This document shows, in pieces, positions 1 through 6,548 of a stretch of 7,248 bases of DNA. A program made the translations under genes and the position numbers. Every line of letters starts with the position of its first letter. Position 1 is the first letter of the stretch. The DNA lies in NCBI GenBank assembly GCA_002366675.1, contig DFBO01000185.1, positions 1 through 7,248 of the forward strand, written 5' to 3'. The notes under the pieces were generated by a model. That model searched no databases. It was not told where the DNA came from and was given only the letters and a program-made list of their open reading frames with translations. This DNA comes from Flavobacteriaceae bacterium UBA3078 (lineage in GTDB: Bacteria; Bacteroidota; Bacteroidia; Flavobacteriales; Flavobacteriaceae).

Positions 1-881
1 CTTCTAAGTTCTTCATTCCATGCACAAGGTCCAACTAGCCAAGGTGTATTTATTCTTGTCAATTCAGATGCCGCCTCTATATCAAGGATAAATGTAGTAT
101 TATTATGGTTTTGCAAATATGTTGCTGGTACTTTTGACGAAATTTCACCTTCAATTGTCTTTTTTATGATTGATGCTTTATTTTGCCCCCAAGCTAATAA
201 TATAATTCTTTTTGCCTTTCTAACAGTTTTAATTCCCATAGTAATGGCCTTTTTTGGCACATTATCAATCCCCAAAAATGAAGGAGCTGCATCAACTTTA
301 GTGATATAATCCAAAGTAATACTTCTAGTCTCAGAATTAAAGTGTGAACCAGGCTCATTAAATCCTATATGACCTGTCCTTCCAATACCTAATAACTGTA
401 GGTCAATTCCACCACTTTCATCAATTGCCTTTTCATAATCTATACAGTATTGGTGTAATTTTTCAGTAGAAACTCTACCATTTGGTATATGAATATTCTC
501 AGGCAATATATCTACATGATTAAACAAATGCACATGCATAAAATAATGATAACTTTGAATATTTTCCTTATCCATTGGGTAATACTCATCCAAATTAAAA
601 GTAACAACATTTGAAAAACTTAAACCTTCTTCATTATGCATTCTTATCAGTTCTCCATATACTTTTATAGGAGATGAACCTGTAGCTAAACCTAAAACAC
701 ATTGTTCTCCTTTTGCTTTTTTTTGTATAATTAAATTTGCAATTTCTTTAGCTACCATTAAAGATCCTTCAGTTGAATTAGAAAAAATAACATTATGCTT
801 TTTTTCAAACCTAGTTTCTTCAAATTTCCCTGATTCTTCGTAACTAATACTCTTTGTAAATTTTAACAGTTTAGCTTCCAT
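1..881 (-). CDS. nagB: Glucosamine-6-phosphate deaminase-like protein (NagB family), 3' end cut by the window
   Basis: The visible 293 residues are the N-terminal part of a NagB-family protein, which in its known form converts glucosamine-6-phosphate to fructose-6-phosphate and ammonia in the cytoplasm. ATG is at 881-879; the frame stays open to the left edge. A roughly 30-residue leader precedes the domain. Visible motifs: phosphate loop GLATGSSP (64-71), VVTFNLDEYY (92-101) with D98 matching catalytic Asp72 of E. coli NagB, GIGRTGHIGFNEPGS (165-179) with H171 and E176 matching His143 and Glu148, and GQNKAS with K235 matching Lys208. Asp141 is replaced by T169, and no arginine stands where Arg172 should be (alignment from memory). 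Standard NagB is about 265 residues. The leader and the TPWLVGPCAW stretch (279-288) resemble the Bacteroidota form of about 640 residues that carries a C-terminal LmbE/PIG-L deacetylase-like domain, but that half lies outside the window. The gene is divergent from the deoR-type regulator, which suggests joint control. Confidence 0.9.
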   Translation of the reverse strand, partial: MEAKLLKFTKSISYEESGKFEETRFEKKHNVIFSNSTEGSLMVAKEIANLIIQKKAKGEQCVLGLATGSSPIKVYGELIRMHNEEGLSFSNVVTFNLDEYYPMDKENIQSYHYFMHVHLFNHVDILPENIHIPNGRVSTEKLHQYCIDYEKAIDESGGIDLQLLGIGRTGHIGFNEPGSHFNSETRSITLDYITKVDAAPSFLGIDNVPKKAITMGIKTVRKAKRIILLAWGQNKASIIKKTIEGEISSKVPATYLQNHNNTTFILDIEAASELTRINTPWLVGPCAWNEELR

Positions 882-906
882 TGTTTAATTTTTTAATTTG
901 ACAACA

Positions 907-935
907 CAAAATTACAATAAAACACTTAACCAAAA
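907..935 (-). promoter_or_regulatory. Promoter of the nagB-like gene
   Basis: Read on the minus strand, TAATTTTG at 914-907 matches the Bacteroidota -7 consensus TAnnTTTG exactly. TTTTG at 935-931 is a reasonable -33 element, with a 16-bp spacer that is slightly shorter than the usual 17-23. Transcription would start near 901, giving a 5' UTR of about 20 bases. No Shine-Dalgarno sequence precedes the ATG, as is usual in this phylum. The palindrome cluster at 936-961 abuts the -33 element. Confidence 0.65.
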
Positions 936-961
936 GCATTTTTATGCATTTTTATGCGCAT
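936..961. promoter_or_regulatory. Candidate operator: overlapping GCAT-N4-ATGC palindromes
   Basis: Two copies of GCATTTTTATGC (936-947 and 946-957) overlap by GC. Each has inverted arms GCAT/ATGC around TTTT. They run into the 8-bp perfect palindrome ATGCGCAT (954-961). The 10-bp unit GCATTTTTAT is therefore tandemly repeated at 936-945 and 946-955, about one helical turn apart. The cluster abuts the -33 element of the nagB promoter, and a near copy lies upstream of susC (1910-1923). Binding by the adjacent DeoR-family protein is an inference. Confidence 0.5.
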
Positions 962-1070
962 TATGTTCGCAAACCTCTATATAACAGATACTAACAAAAT
1001 TCAAAAAAATAATAACACTCAAATAAAATACACTATTTTTAATAAAAAACTACAGAAATCAGTCCAAACC

Positions 1071-1101
1071 TCTGCTTTTAATCAAAAATATTGCATCTTT
1101 G
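1071..1101 (+). promoter_or_regulatory. Probable promoter of the DeoR-family regulator gene
   Basis: CATCTTTG at 1094-1101 matches TAnnTTTG except for its first base. TCTG at 1071-1074, 19 bp upstream, is one base from the -33 element TTTG. The start of transcription would be near 1107 and the 5' UTR about 28 bases. The -7 element overlaps the left arm of the inverted repeat at 1089-1118, a position suited to autoregulation. Confidence 0.45.
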
Positions 1102-1118
1102 TAACAATTCTTGCAATA
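1089..1118. promoter_or_regulatory. Inverted repeat over the deoR promoter
   Basis: TATTGCA (1089-1095) and TGCAATA (1112-1118) are perfect 7-bp inverted arms separated by 16 bp. Their centres are 23 bp apart, about two helical turns, as expected for a dimeric regulator on one face of the helix. The left arm overlaps the -7 element and the right arm lies just after the expected transcription start. It could be an autoregulatory operator, distinct from the GCAT-N4-ATGC cluster. Confidence 0.35.
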
Positions 1119-1135
1119 AATAAATTACAGAAATC

Positions 1136-1885
1136 ATGTTAAAAGAAGAAAGACAGCATCAAATATTAGACAAAATTAAATTAAATAGAAAAGTTTTATC
1201 TTCTGACCTAAGTATTGAGTTAAATGTTTCTGAAGATACCATAAGAAGAGATCTTAACGAATTATCAATCAAAGGCCTTATTAAAAAGGTACACGGAGGC
1301 GCACTTCCTAAGGAAAGTACAGCTCCATCTTATGAAGAAAGAAGCAGTTTTAATCTTAAAGAAAAAAATAGCATTGCAAAAAAAGCGGTAAACCTAATAA
1401 AAGACGGACAAGTTATCATTATGAGCGGGAGTACCACAAACTTGCAGCTTGCTAAAATTATCCCTTCCGATATAAATGCAACCATATACACCTATAGCTT
1501 ACCTATTGCACTACAACTTACAGAACATCCTTCAGTAGAAATTATATTTATTGGCGGAAAGCTAAACAAAGCTGCACAAGTAACCGTAGGGCTTGATGTA
1601 GTTTCTTCAATATCAGAATTAAGAGCCGACCTTTGTTTTATGGGTACTGGAGGTATTAATGTTGCAAATGGCATGACCGAACCTGACTGGGAAGTTTCTC
1701 ACATTAAAAAATGTATGATTTCAGCAAGTAATAGTGTTATTGTACTTTGTACAAAAAACAAGCTAAACAAAGTAAAAAGATACGCTGTATCTCCTATTAA
1801 CAAAATAAACACCATTGTAACAGATATTTCACCAGACGCTCAAATCTTTAATCCATTCAAAGAAAAAGGAGTTACAATTCTATAA
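1136..1885 (+). CDS. DeoR/GlpR-family transcriptional regulator
   Basis: A complete 249-residue protein, the usual size for the family. The N-terminal winged helix-turn-helix covers about residues 4-58 and contains the signature SEDTIRRDLNELSIKGLIKKVHGGA (recognition helix about 32-43, family hallmark TIRRDL). The sugar-phosphate sensor domain (DeoRC) covers about 75-231, with a phosphosugar loop at 97-103 and FMGTGGI (168-174) followed by MTEPDWEV (180-187). The loop reads SGSTTNL where many relatives have DxGTT. Such proteins are cytoplasmic repressors released by a phosphorylated sugar. The gene lies between a divergent nagB-like gene and susCD, so an amino-sugar phosphate effector is plausible but unproven. 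ATG at 1136 is preceded by an A-rich leader without Shine-Dalgarno. The 134-bp gap to susC holds its own promoter, so regulator and transporter need not be one operon. Confidence 0.92.
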   Translation: MLKEERQHQILDKIKLNRKVLSSDLSIELNVSEDTIRRDLNELSIKGLIKKVHGGALPKESTAPSYEERSSFNLKEKNSIAKKAVNLIKDGQVIIMSGSTTNLQLAKIIPSDINATIYTYSLPIALQLTEHPSVEIIFIGGKLNKAAQVTVGLDVVSSISELRADLCFMGTGGINVANGMTEPDWEVSHIKKCMISASNSVIVLCTKNKLNKVKRYAVSPINKINTIVTDISPDAQIFNPFKEKGVTIL

Positions 1886-1909
1886 TCACTCATAAAAACA
1901 TAATATTTT

Positions 1910-1923
1910 GCTGTTTTATGCGC
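1910..1923 (+). promoter_or_regulatory. Second copy of the candidate operator, upstream of susC
   Basis: GCTGTTTTATGCGC matches 12 of 14 positions of GCATTTTTATGCGC at 946-959 in the nagB-deoR intergenic region. Around it, CATAAAAACA (1891-1900) and TGTTTTATG (1912-1920) form an inverted repeat with one bulged A, and GCATTTTTTT follows at 1942-1950. The site lies about 75-90 bp upstream of the expected susC transcription start. That distance suits activation, looping or interference with another factor better than simple promoter blocking. Confidence 0.4.
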
Positions 1924-1984
1924 TTTTAATGTTAAATTTTTGCATTTTTTTAACTATTTATTAACGTAATTTAAAAATAAATAC

Positions 1985-1992
1985 TACTTTTG
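1985..1992 (+). promoter_or_regulatory. -7 element of the susC promoter
   Basis: TACTTTTG matches the Bacteroidota consensus TAnnTTTG exactly. No good -33 TTTG is present at 17-23 bp; the closest is AACG at 1963-1966 with an 18-bp spacer. A weak -33 suggests dependence on an activator. Transcription should start near 1998, leaving a 5' UTR of about 20 bases before the ATG at 2020. This position rules out the upstream in-frame TTG at 1990 as start codon. Confidence 0.6.
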
Positions 1993-2019
1993 AGTAAATA
2001 TTATTTTAAATCCACTTTT

Positions 2020-5013
2020 ATGAACAAAACAAATGAAAACCTCTCTTTTACTAAGAGATTTCGATTTATAAGCAGTCTATTTGTGCTTATGATGTTAGGG
2101 CTTTCCTTACAAGCTCAAACAACCATCTATACATTAAAAGGTAATGTAACAGATAATATTGGTGAACCAGCTCCTGGTGTTAGTGTGCAAATTAAAAACA
2201 CAAACATGGGTGGAACTACTGATTTCGACGGTAATTATACGTTAACGGCTAATCTAAACGCTGGTATTCATACTCTTACTTTCAGATCACTGGGGTTAGT
2301 AACTAAAGAAGTAAAAATTACTTTAGGAACTGAAGCTGAAATAGTGAATAATGTTGTTATGAACTTAGATATTCTAGGATTAGATGAAATAGTCATCACT
2401 GGTGCAGGAGCACTAACAGCAAAAAAACAGTTAGGTAATACTATTTCTAGTATCAAAGGTTTAGAGATTTCTGAATCTGGATCAGTAGATATTACAGGAG
2501 GGCTATCAGGAAAATTGGCAGGAGTTCAAGTAACTCAAAATTCTGGTGATCCAGCAGGTGGTATTAGTGTTCGATTAAGAAGTGCTAGTACTGTAAATGG
2601 GAGTTCAGACCCTTTATACATTATTGATGGTGTAATTGTGAATAACAATTCTACCAATGTATTAAATACAACTGGTGTTACTCAAAATAGATTGTCAGAT
2701 ATTAGCCCACAAGACATTGATAGAATTGAAGTTATAAAAGGTGCAGCAGCTGCAGCTATCTATGGATCTAGAGCAAGTAATGGTGTTGTACAAATTTTTA
2801 CAAAGAAAGGTCTATCTGGCGAACCAGTTATTACAGTTTCTAGTAGTGTAAACTTCAATTCTTTAAGAAAGAAACGCGATTTTAATCAAGTGCCTTTGGA
2901 GTGGGCTTCTGATGGTACTACAGTACCTGCAACAAGATATGACTATCAAGATATGGTATTTCAAAACTCAACAGGGACAGATAACTACGTTTCTATGTCA
3001 GGAGGAAAAGAAAACACCAACTATTTTGCTTCATTTTCATATTTAAAGAATGATGGGATTCTTAAAAGTACTGATTATGAAAGAGAAGGTGGAAGAATTA
3101 GAATTAATCAAGTTATCAATGATTGGGCATCAGCTTCTTTTGGTACCTATTTTTCAACAAGTAAAAGTAATGACCAACCTAATGGAGGTTATACTGCTGG
3201 TATATTACCAACAATACTATTTACAAACAATACAATAAATCCAAGTCCTGATGCAGATGGTAATTATCCAAATATGACGTTTTATCCAAATATTTTGGAA
3301 TATATTGAAACTTTTGAATTCACTCAAAAAAATAATAGAACCATTAGCGATTTACAGCTTAATTTAAAACCTGCTGATGGGCTTAAAGTAAATTACATTA
3401 TTGGTTATGACAATTCTGAATCTATAGGGAATTCTTATATTCCAATTGGAACTAACACTAGAACATCAGGTAGAGCAGCTTCAACAACTATTAGCACAAA
3501 ACAATTAAATAGCGATCTAAATGCTTCATTTAATAAAGACTTAAACGATAACATAAAATCTACAACAACAGCAGGATTTTCTTGGCAATCAGATAAAACA
3601 TTTTACCGTTCTATTTCAGCTGAAGGTTTAGCATTAGGGGTAAAAACAACTGATGGAGCTGCATCAATTTCTACTGACGAAAGCAGAAGTGAACGATCTT
3701 TTTGGGGTGGTTTTTTACAACAAACATTTGGCTTGAGTGATAAAATTTTCTTAACAGGTGCAATTAGATTGGATGGTTCTTCAGTATTTGGTAAAGATGA
3801 AAGAAACCAATTTTACCCAAAAGCAAGTATGTCGTATTTAATTTCTGAAGAAGATTTTTGGAAAAACAGTTTTGGTAGTTCAGTTAATAGCTTTAAAGTT
3901 AGAGCAGCCTGGGGACAAGCAGGTAACCTAACAGCTATAGGTCCTTTTGATAGATTGTCAAACTATTCAGCGACAAGCATTGATGGTTCATCAGGTTTAA
4001 TTGCTCCTACTAGATTAGGAAATGCTGATTTAAAACCGGAAAGACAAACAGAATTAGAATTTGGTATTGATATGGGACTTCTTGATAATAAGGTTGGTAT
4101 TGAACTTACATATTACGAACAAGACATAGAAGATCTTTTATTAGCAAGAACACTTTCTCCATCAACTGGTTTTGGTTCAAGAGTTGAAAATATAGGAACT
4201 ATGACTAACAAAGGTTTTGAAGCATTAATTACAGCAATGCCTATCCAAACTGCAGATTTTAGTTGGTCAGTTACTGGTACCTATTCTACAAATAAAAATG
4301 AAGTGAATGATATTGAAGGTGAACAATTTGGAATTGGAAATTTTGGATTTTCAGTTGCTAAAAACGGTCAACCTTTAGGTGTTTTTTATCAAGGATTTTA
4401 TGCAAGAAATGAAGATGGAAGCTTACTTTTAACTCCTGATGGACTACCTCAAAGAGATAAAGGGTCTTACGATGCTAATGGAAATGCTGTTCCAGAAAGA
4501 GATGCCTCTGGACAACCAACTGGGTCCTCTTTAAGTAAAGTAATAGGAGATCCAAACCCTGACTTTATTGCGTCGTTAACTAATGAGCTGAAATACAAGA
4601 ATTTTTCTTTTAGAATGCAATTTGACGCTGTACAAGGTGTTGATGTTTTAAGTTGGGATACACGTATGTTCTATCGTTTTGGGGGTGGGCCAGCTACCGC
4701 TAGTGAATTAAGTGGAGAGAGTGTAAGAGGAACTGGTGCTGCTAAGTTTGGTATTGCTGAATCTTATATTGAAGATGGTTCTTATATTAAACTTCGAGAA
4801 GTTTCAACTTCCTATTTATTAAAAGATCCTTTGAAAGGAGTTAGTAGTGTTAAATTTACCATAACCGGACGTAATTTATTCTCAATTGATAATTTTTCAG
4901 GCTATGACCCAGAAGTAAATATGGATGGACAAAGCAATGGAGCTAGAGGTGGTATTATGGGACTTGTTCCAATACCTAGTGTAATTAAATTTGGTGTAAT
5001 AGCTACATTTTAA
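2020..5013 (+). CDS. susC: SusC/RagA-family TonB-linked outer-membrane transporter
   Basis: A 997-residue TonB-dependent transporter that, with its SusD partner, imports glycans or other large nutrients across the outer membrane. I chose ATG 2020 because an in-frame TTG 30 bases upstream lies inside the promoter -7 element. Domains in order: signal peptide (1-32; basic start, hydrophobic 17-30, cleavage after SLQA); carboxypeptidase-D regulatory-like domain (about 37-107); TonB-box-like DEIVITG (122-128); plug (about 130-265) with the SusC signature SDPLYIIDGV (196-205) and IDRIEVIKGAAAAAIYGSR (233-251); then the beta barrel, ending in the terminal Phe typical of outer-membrane proteins. Late barrel motifs such as NADLKPERQTELEFGID (about 668) and IGDPNPDF (about 843) fit the family. 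There is no STN domain, so it is not a FecA-type signalling transporter, which agrees with control by a cytoplasmic regulator. The gene is intact, and susD follows 25 bp downstream. Confidence 0.96.
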   Translation: MNKTNENLSFTKRFRFISSLFVLMMLGLSLQAQTTIYTLKGNVTDNIGEPAPGVSVQIKNTNMGGTTDFDGNYTLTANLNAGIHTLTFRSLGLVTKEVKITLGTEAEIVNNVVMNLDILGLDEIVITGAGALTAKKQLGNTISSIKGLEISESGSVDITGGLSGKLAGVQVTQNSGDPAGGISVRLRSASTVNGSSDPLYIIDGVIVNNNSTNVLNTTGVTQNRLSDISPQDIDRIEVIKGAAAAAIYGSRASNGVVQIFTKKGLSGEPVITVSSSVNFNSLRKKRDFNQVPLEWASDGTTVPATRYDYQDMVFQNSTGTDNYVSMSGGKENTNYFASFSYLKNDGILKSTDYEREGGRIRINQVINDWASASFGTYFSTSKSNDQPNGGYTAGILPTILFTNNTINPSPDADGNYPNMTFYPNILEYIETFEFTQKNNRTISDLQLNLKPADGLKVNYIIGYDNSESIGNSYIPIGTNTRTSGRAASTTISTKQLNSDLNASFNKDLNDNIKSTTTAGFSWQSDKTFYRSISAEGLALGVKTTDGAASISTDESRSERSFWGGFLQQTFGLSDKIFLTGAIRLDGSSVFGKDERNQFYPKASMSYLISEEDFWKNSFGSSVNSFKVRAAWGQAGNLTAIGPFDRLSNYSATSIDGSSGLIAPTRLGNADLKPERQTELEFGIDMGLLDNKVGIELTYYEQDIEDLLLARTLSPSTGFGSRVENIGTMTNKGFEALITAMPIQTADFSWSVTGTYSTNKNEVNDIEGEQFGIGNFGFSVAKNGQPLGVFYQGFYARNEDGSLLLTPDGLPQRDKGSYDANGNAVPERDASGQPTGSSLSKVIGDPNPDFIASLTNELKYKNFSFRMQFDAVQGVDVLSWDTRMFYRFGGGPATASELSGESVRGTGAAKFGIAESYIEDGSYIKLREVSTSYLLKDPLKGVSSVKFTITGRNLFSIDNFSGYDPEVNMDGQSNGARGGIMGLVPIPSVIKFGVIATF

Positions 5014-5038
5014 GTGTTAAAATATAAAATATAATAAA

Positions 5039-6385
5039 ATGAAAAATATAAAAATATTTACAATCATAAGTGCTTTGCTTATTAGCAGTGGTTTATTCAC
5101 TGCTTGCGACACGGAGTTTGAAAATCCAAACAACCCAACCGAGGATGTTGTTTTAGGAACGAAGGAAGGTCTTTTTGCTTTAGCAACTGGAATTAGACAA
5201 TACTATTCTGTAACAGCTTTAAGACAAATAATTGAAGCCCCAGGAATTACGACTAGAGAGTTAGGAGTAACCAATACTTTTTTAAATATTAATGAATTAG
5301 CCAAAGGAGGCTCTGAATTACCTTCTGAAAGTGGGGGTATTACAAATCCTTGGGTAAATATTATGCGCGTGAAAGGAATGGCTGAATCATTAATTAACGG
5401 AGCAAATGAAGTTGATCTTTCTCCAGGGACTAGAAGTGGTGTTTTAGCATATGGAAATCTAATTAAAGCAATGAGTTTAGGTAACCTTATTCAAATGTTT
5501 GAACAAGCGCCAATTAATAATGCTGCTGATGGTGCTGCTGAATTTAGTGATCGGGCAACAGTGTTGGCTAATTGTATTTCATTACTTGAAGAAGCTAAAA
5601 ATGTGATGTCAGCATCACCTGTTTCAGATGAATTTAAATCAACTGTTTTATGGTCAGATATGAATTTAGAAAAAACAGTAAATGCTATGTTATCAAGATA
5701 TTACTTATCAGTGGGCAATTATACAGAGTCTATTAATGCTGCAAATGCTGTATTGAACAATAGTGATGCAACCAATTCTATGTGGGTTTATGATGCTAAT
5801 AATCAAAATCCTATTTGGAATCGCACAGTAAATTCTGCTGACTTAAATCCACAAACTAACTTTGGATTATTAGGTGATTATATTCCTGAAGCTGGTGATG
5901 GACGTGTTAGTTTCTACTTAGGAAACGACGCTGGTTTTGCTAATTTAGATGCAGGTGGGCAAGCACTAAGTGAAATGCTAGGGTTCTTTGGAACTAGTAC
6001 TACATCAATTCCAATATACCTTAACGGAGAAATGTTATTAAACAAAGCGGAAGCGTATGCTAGACAAAGTCAATTAACCGATGCGGTTATTCAACTAAAC
6101 TTAGTAAGACAAAAGAATAATGATCCATTAGGTGTTAATGCTAACCTTCCAGCATGGACAGGAAACGAAACTAGCCAAGGTGATATTTTGGAGGAAATTT
6201 ATAAAAATAGATGTATTGAATTGTTTTTAACTGGAATGAGATTTGAGGACAGTAAAAGATTTCACCCTAATTTTATTGTTCCTACAGCAAGCAGTACAAC
6301 TAATGAAAGGAATAGGAATTTTTATCCTTATCCATCTATAGAAAGAGAGAATAACCCTAATACTCCTGCTGACCCAAGTATTTAA
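5039..6385 (+). CDS. susD: SusD/RagB-family nutrient-binding outer-membrane lipoprotein
   Basis: A complete 448-residue surface lipoprotein that caps the SusC barrel and binds substrate. The signal peptide (1-22) ends in a lipobox LFTAC with lipidated C23. The following residues DTEFENP are acidic, consistent with a Bacteroidota lipoprotein export signal that sends the protein to the cell surface. The helical TPR scaffold is visible in AMLSRYYLSVGNYTESI (216-232), YLNGEMLLNKAEAYAR (327-342) and AVIQLNLVRQ (349-358). The characteristic C-terminal block IYKNRCIELFLTGMRFEDSKR covers 387-407. At 448 residues it is at the short end for the family, so the ligand loops may be small. It follows susC by 25 bp without an obvious promoter, so the two are co-transcribed. 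A hairpin follows the stop codon. The substrate cannot be read from the sequence; amino-sugar oligosaccharides are suggested only by the neighbours. Confidence 0.94.
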   Translation: MKNIKIFTIISALLISSGLFTACDTEFENPNNPTEDVVLGTKEGLFALATGIRQYYSVTALRQIIEAPGITTRELGVTNTFLNINELAKGGSELPSESGGITNPWVNIMRVKGMAESLINGANEVDLSPGTRSGVLAYGNLIKAMSLGNLIQMFEQAPINNAADGAAEFSDRATVLANCISLLEEAKNVMSASPVSDEFKSTVLWSDMNLEKTVNAMLSRYYLSVGNYTESINAANAVLNNSDATNSMWVYDANNQNPIWNRTVNSADLNPQTNFGLLGDYIPEAGDGRVSFYLGNDAGFANLDAGGQALSEMLGFFGTSTTSIPIYLNGEMLLNKAEAYARQSQLTDAVIQLNLVRQKNNDPLGVNANLPAWTGNETSQGDILEEIYKNRCIELFLTGMRFEDSKRFHPNFIVPTASSTTNERNRNFYPYPSIERENNPNTPADPSI

Positions 6386-6398
6386 TTAAGTTTTGAGT

Positions 6399-6456
6399 TA
6401 ATATTGATTATAAACGGGGTTTCAAAGAAATTTGTAAACCTCGTTTATTAATATTA
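6399..6456 (+). terminator. Long hairpin after susD: terminator or mRNA-stabilising structure
   Basis: The core stem pairs 6410-6422 (ATAAACGGGGTTT) with 6436-6448 (AAACCTCGTTTAT), 13 bp including one G-U. Above a single bulged T (6435), CAAA (6423-6426) pairs with TTTG (6431-6434) around a GAAA tetraloop (6427-6430) of the stable GNRA class. Below, TAATATT (6399-6405) pairs with AATATTA (6450-6456). It starts 13 bases after the susD stop. The downstream sequence is only moderately T-rich, so partial termination or 3'-end protection of susCD mRNA is as likely as full termination. Confidence 0.7.
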
Positions 6457-6506
6457 TCCATACTTAAACTAACTATTTTAAATGCAATTAGTATGGCAAT
6501 ATTACT

Positions 6507-6514
6507 TAATTTTG
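6507..6514 (+). promoter_or_regulatory. -7 element of a separate promoter for the symporter gene
   Basis: TAATTTTG matches TAnnTTTG exactly, 34 bases before the symporter ATG. The -33 region is weak (AATG at 6481-6484, 22-bp spacer). With the hairpin just upstream, this suggests the symporter is transcribed at least partly independently of susCD. I see no clear copy of the GCATTTTTATGC motif here. Confidence 0.5.
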
Positions 6515-6548
6515 CACCTTAAAAATATTAAAAACCTGAATTAAATTC

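Larger units (their letters stand above)
1051..1136. repeat. 11-bp direct repeat flanking the deoR promoter
   Basis: TACAGAAATCA occurs at 1051-1061 and again at 1126-1136, 75 bp apart start to start. The second copy ends on the A of the deoR start codon. The two copies bracket the deoR promoter. The sequence is short and the region AT-rich, so chance is possible. A regulatory role is only a guess. Confidence 0.3.

Noticed and set aside
954..1142. 62-codon plus-strand reading frame between nagB and deoR
   Set aside because: It starts inside the palindrome cluster, covers the deoR promoter and overlaps the deoR start. Its composition is that of AT-rich non-coding DNA, rich in Asn, Lys and Ile, with no recognisable domain.
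1492..1674. Minus-strand reading frame inside deoR
   Set aside because: It is a shadow of a well-supported gene and has no promoter or domain.
1891..1920. Inverted repeat CATAAAAACA / TGTTTTATG as a deoR terminator
   Set aside because: The stem is short, almost all A-T with a bulge, and no T-run follows. It overlaps the candidate operator, so a regulatory site is the better reading.
1990..2019. N-terminal ten-residue extension of SusC from a TTG codon
   Set aside because: The TTG is part of the promoter -7 element, so it would not be transcribed. ATG 2020 gives a normal signal peptide.
2268..2456. Minus-strand reading frame inside susC
   Set aside because: It is a shadow frame opposite the regulatory-like domain and TonB box of SusC, with no independent support.
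3050..3238. Second plus-strand reading frame inside susC
   Set aside because: It is an alternate frame over the conserved SusC barrel, with no domain or translation signal.
6473..6500. Third copy of the operator upstream of the symporter
   Set aside because: ATTTTAAATGC at 6474-6484 resembles the motif only with an insertion, and it lacks the GCGC end.
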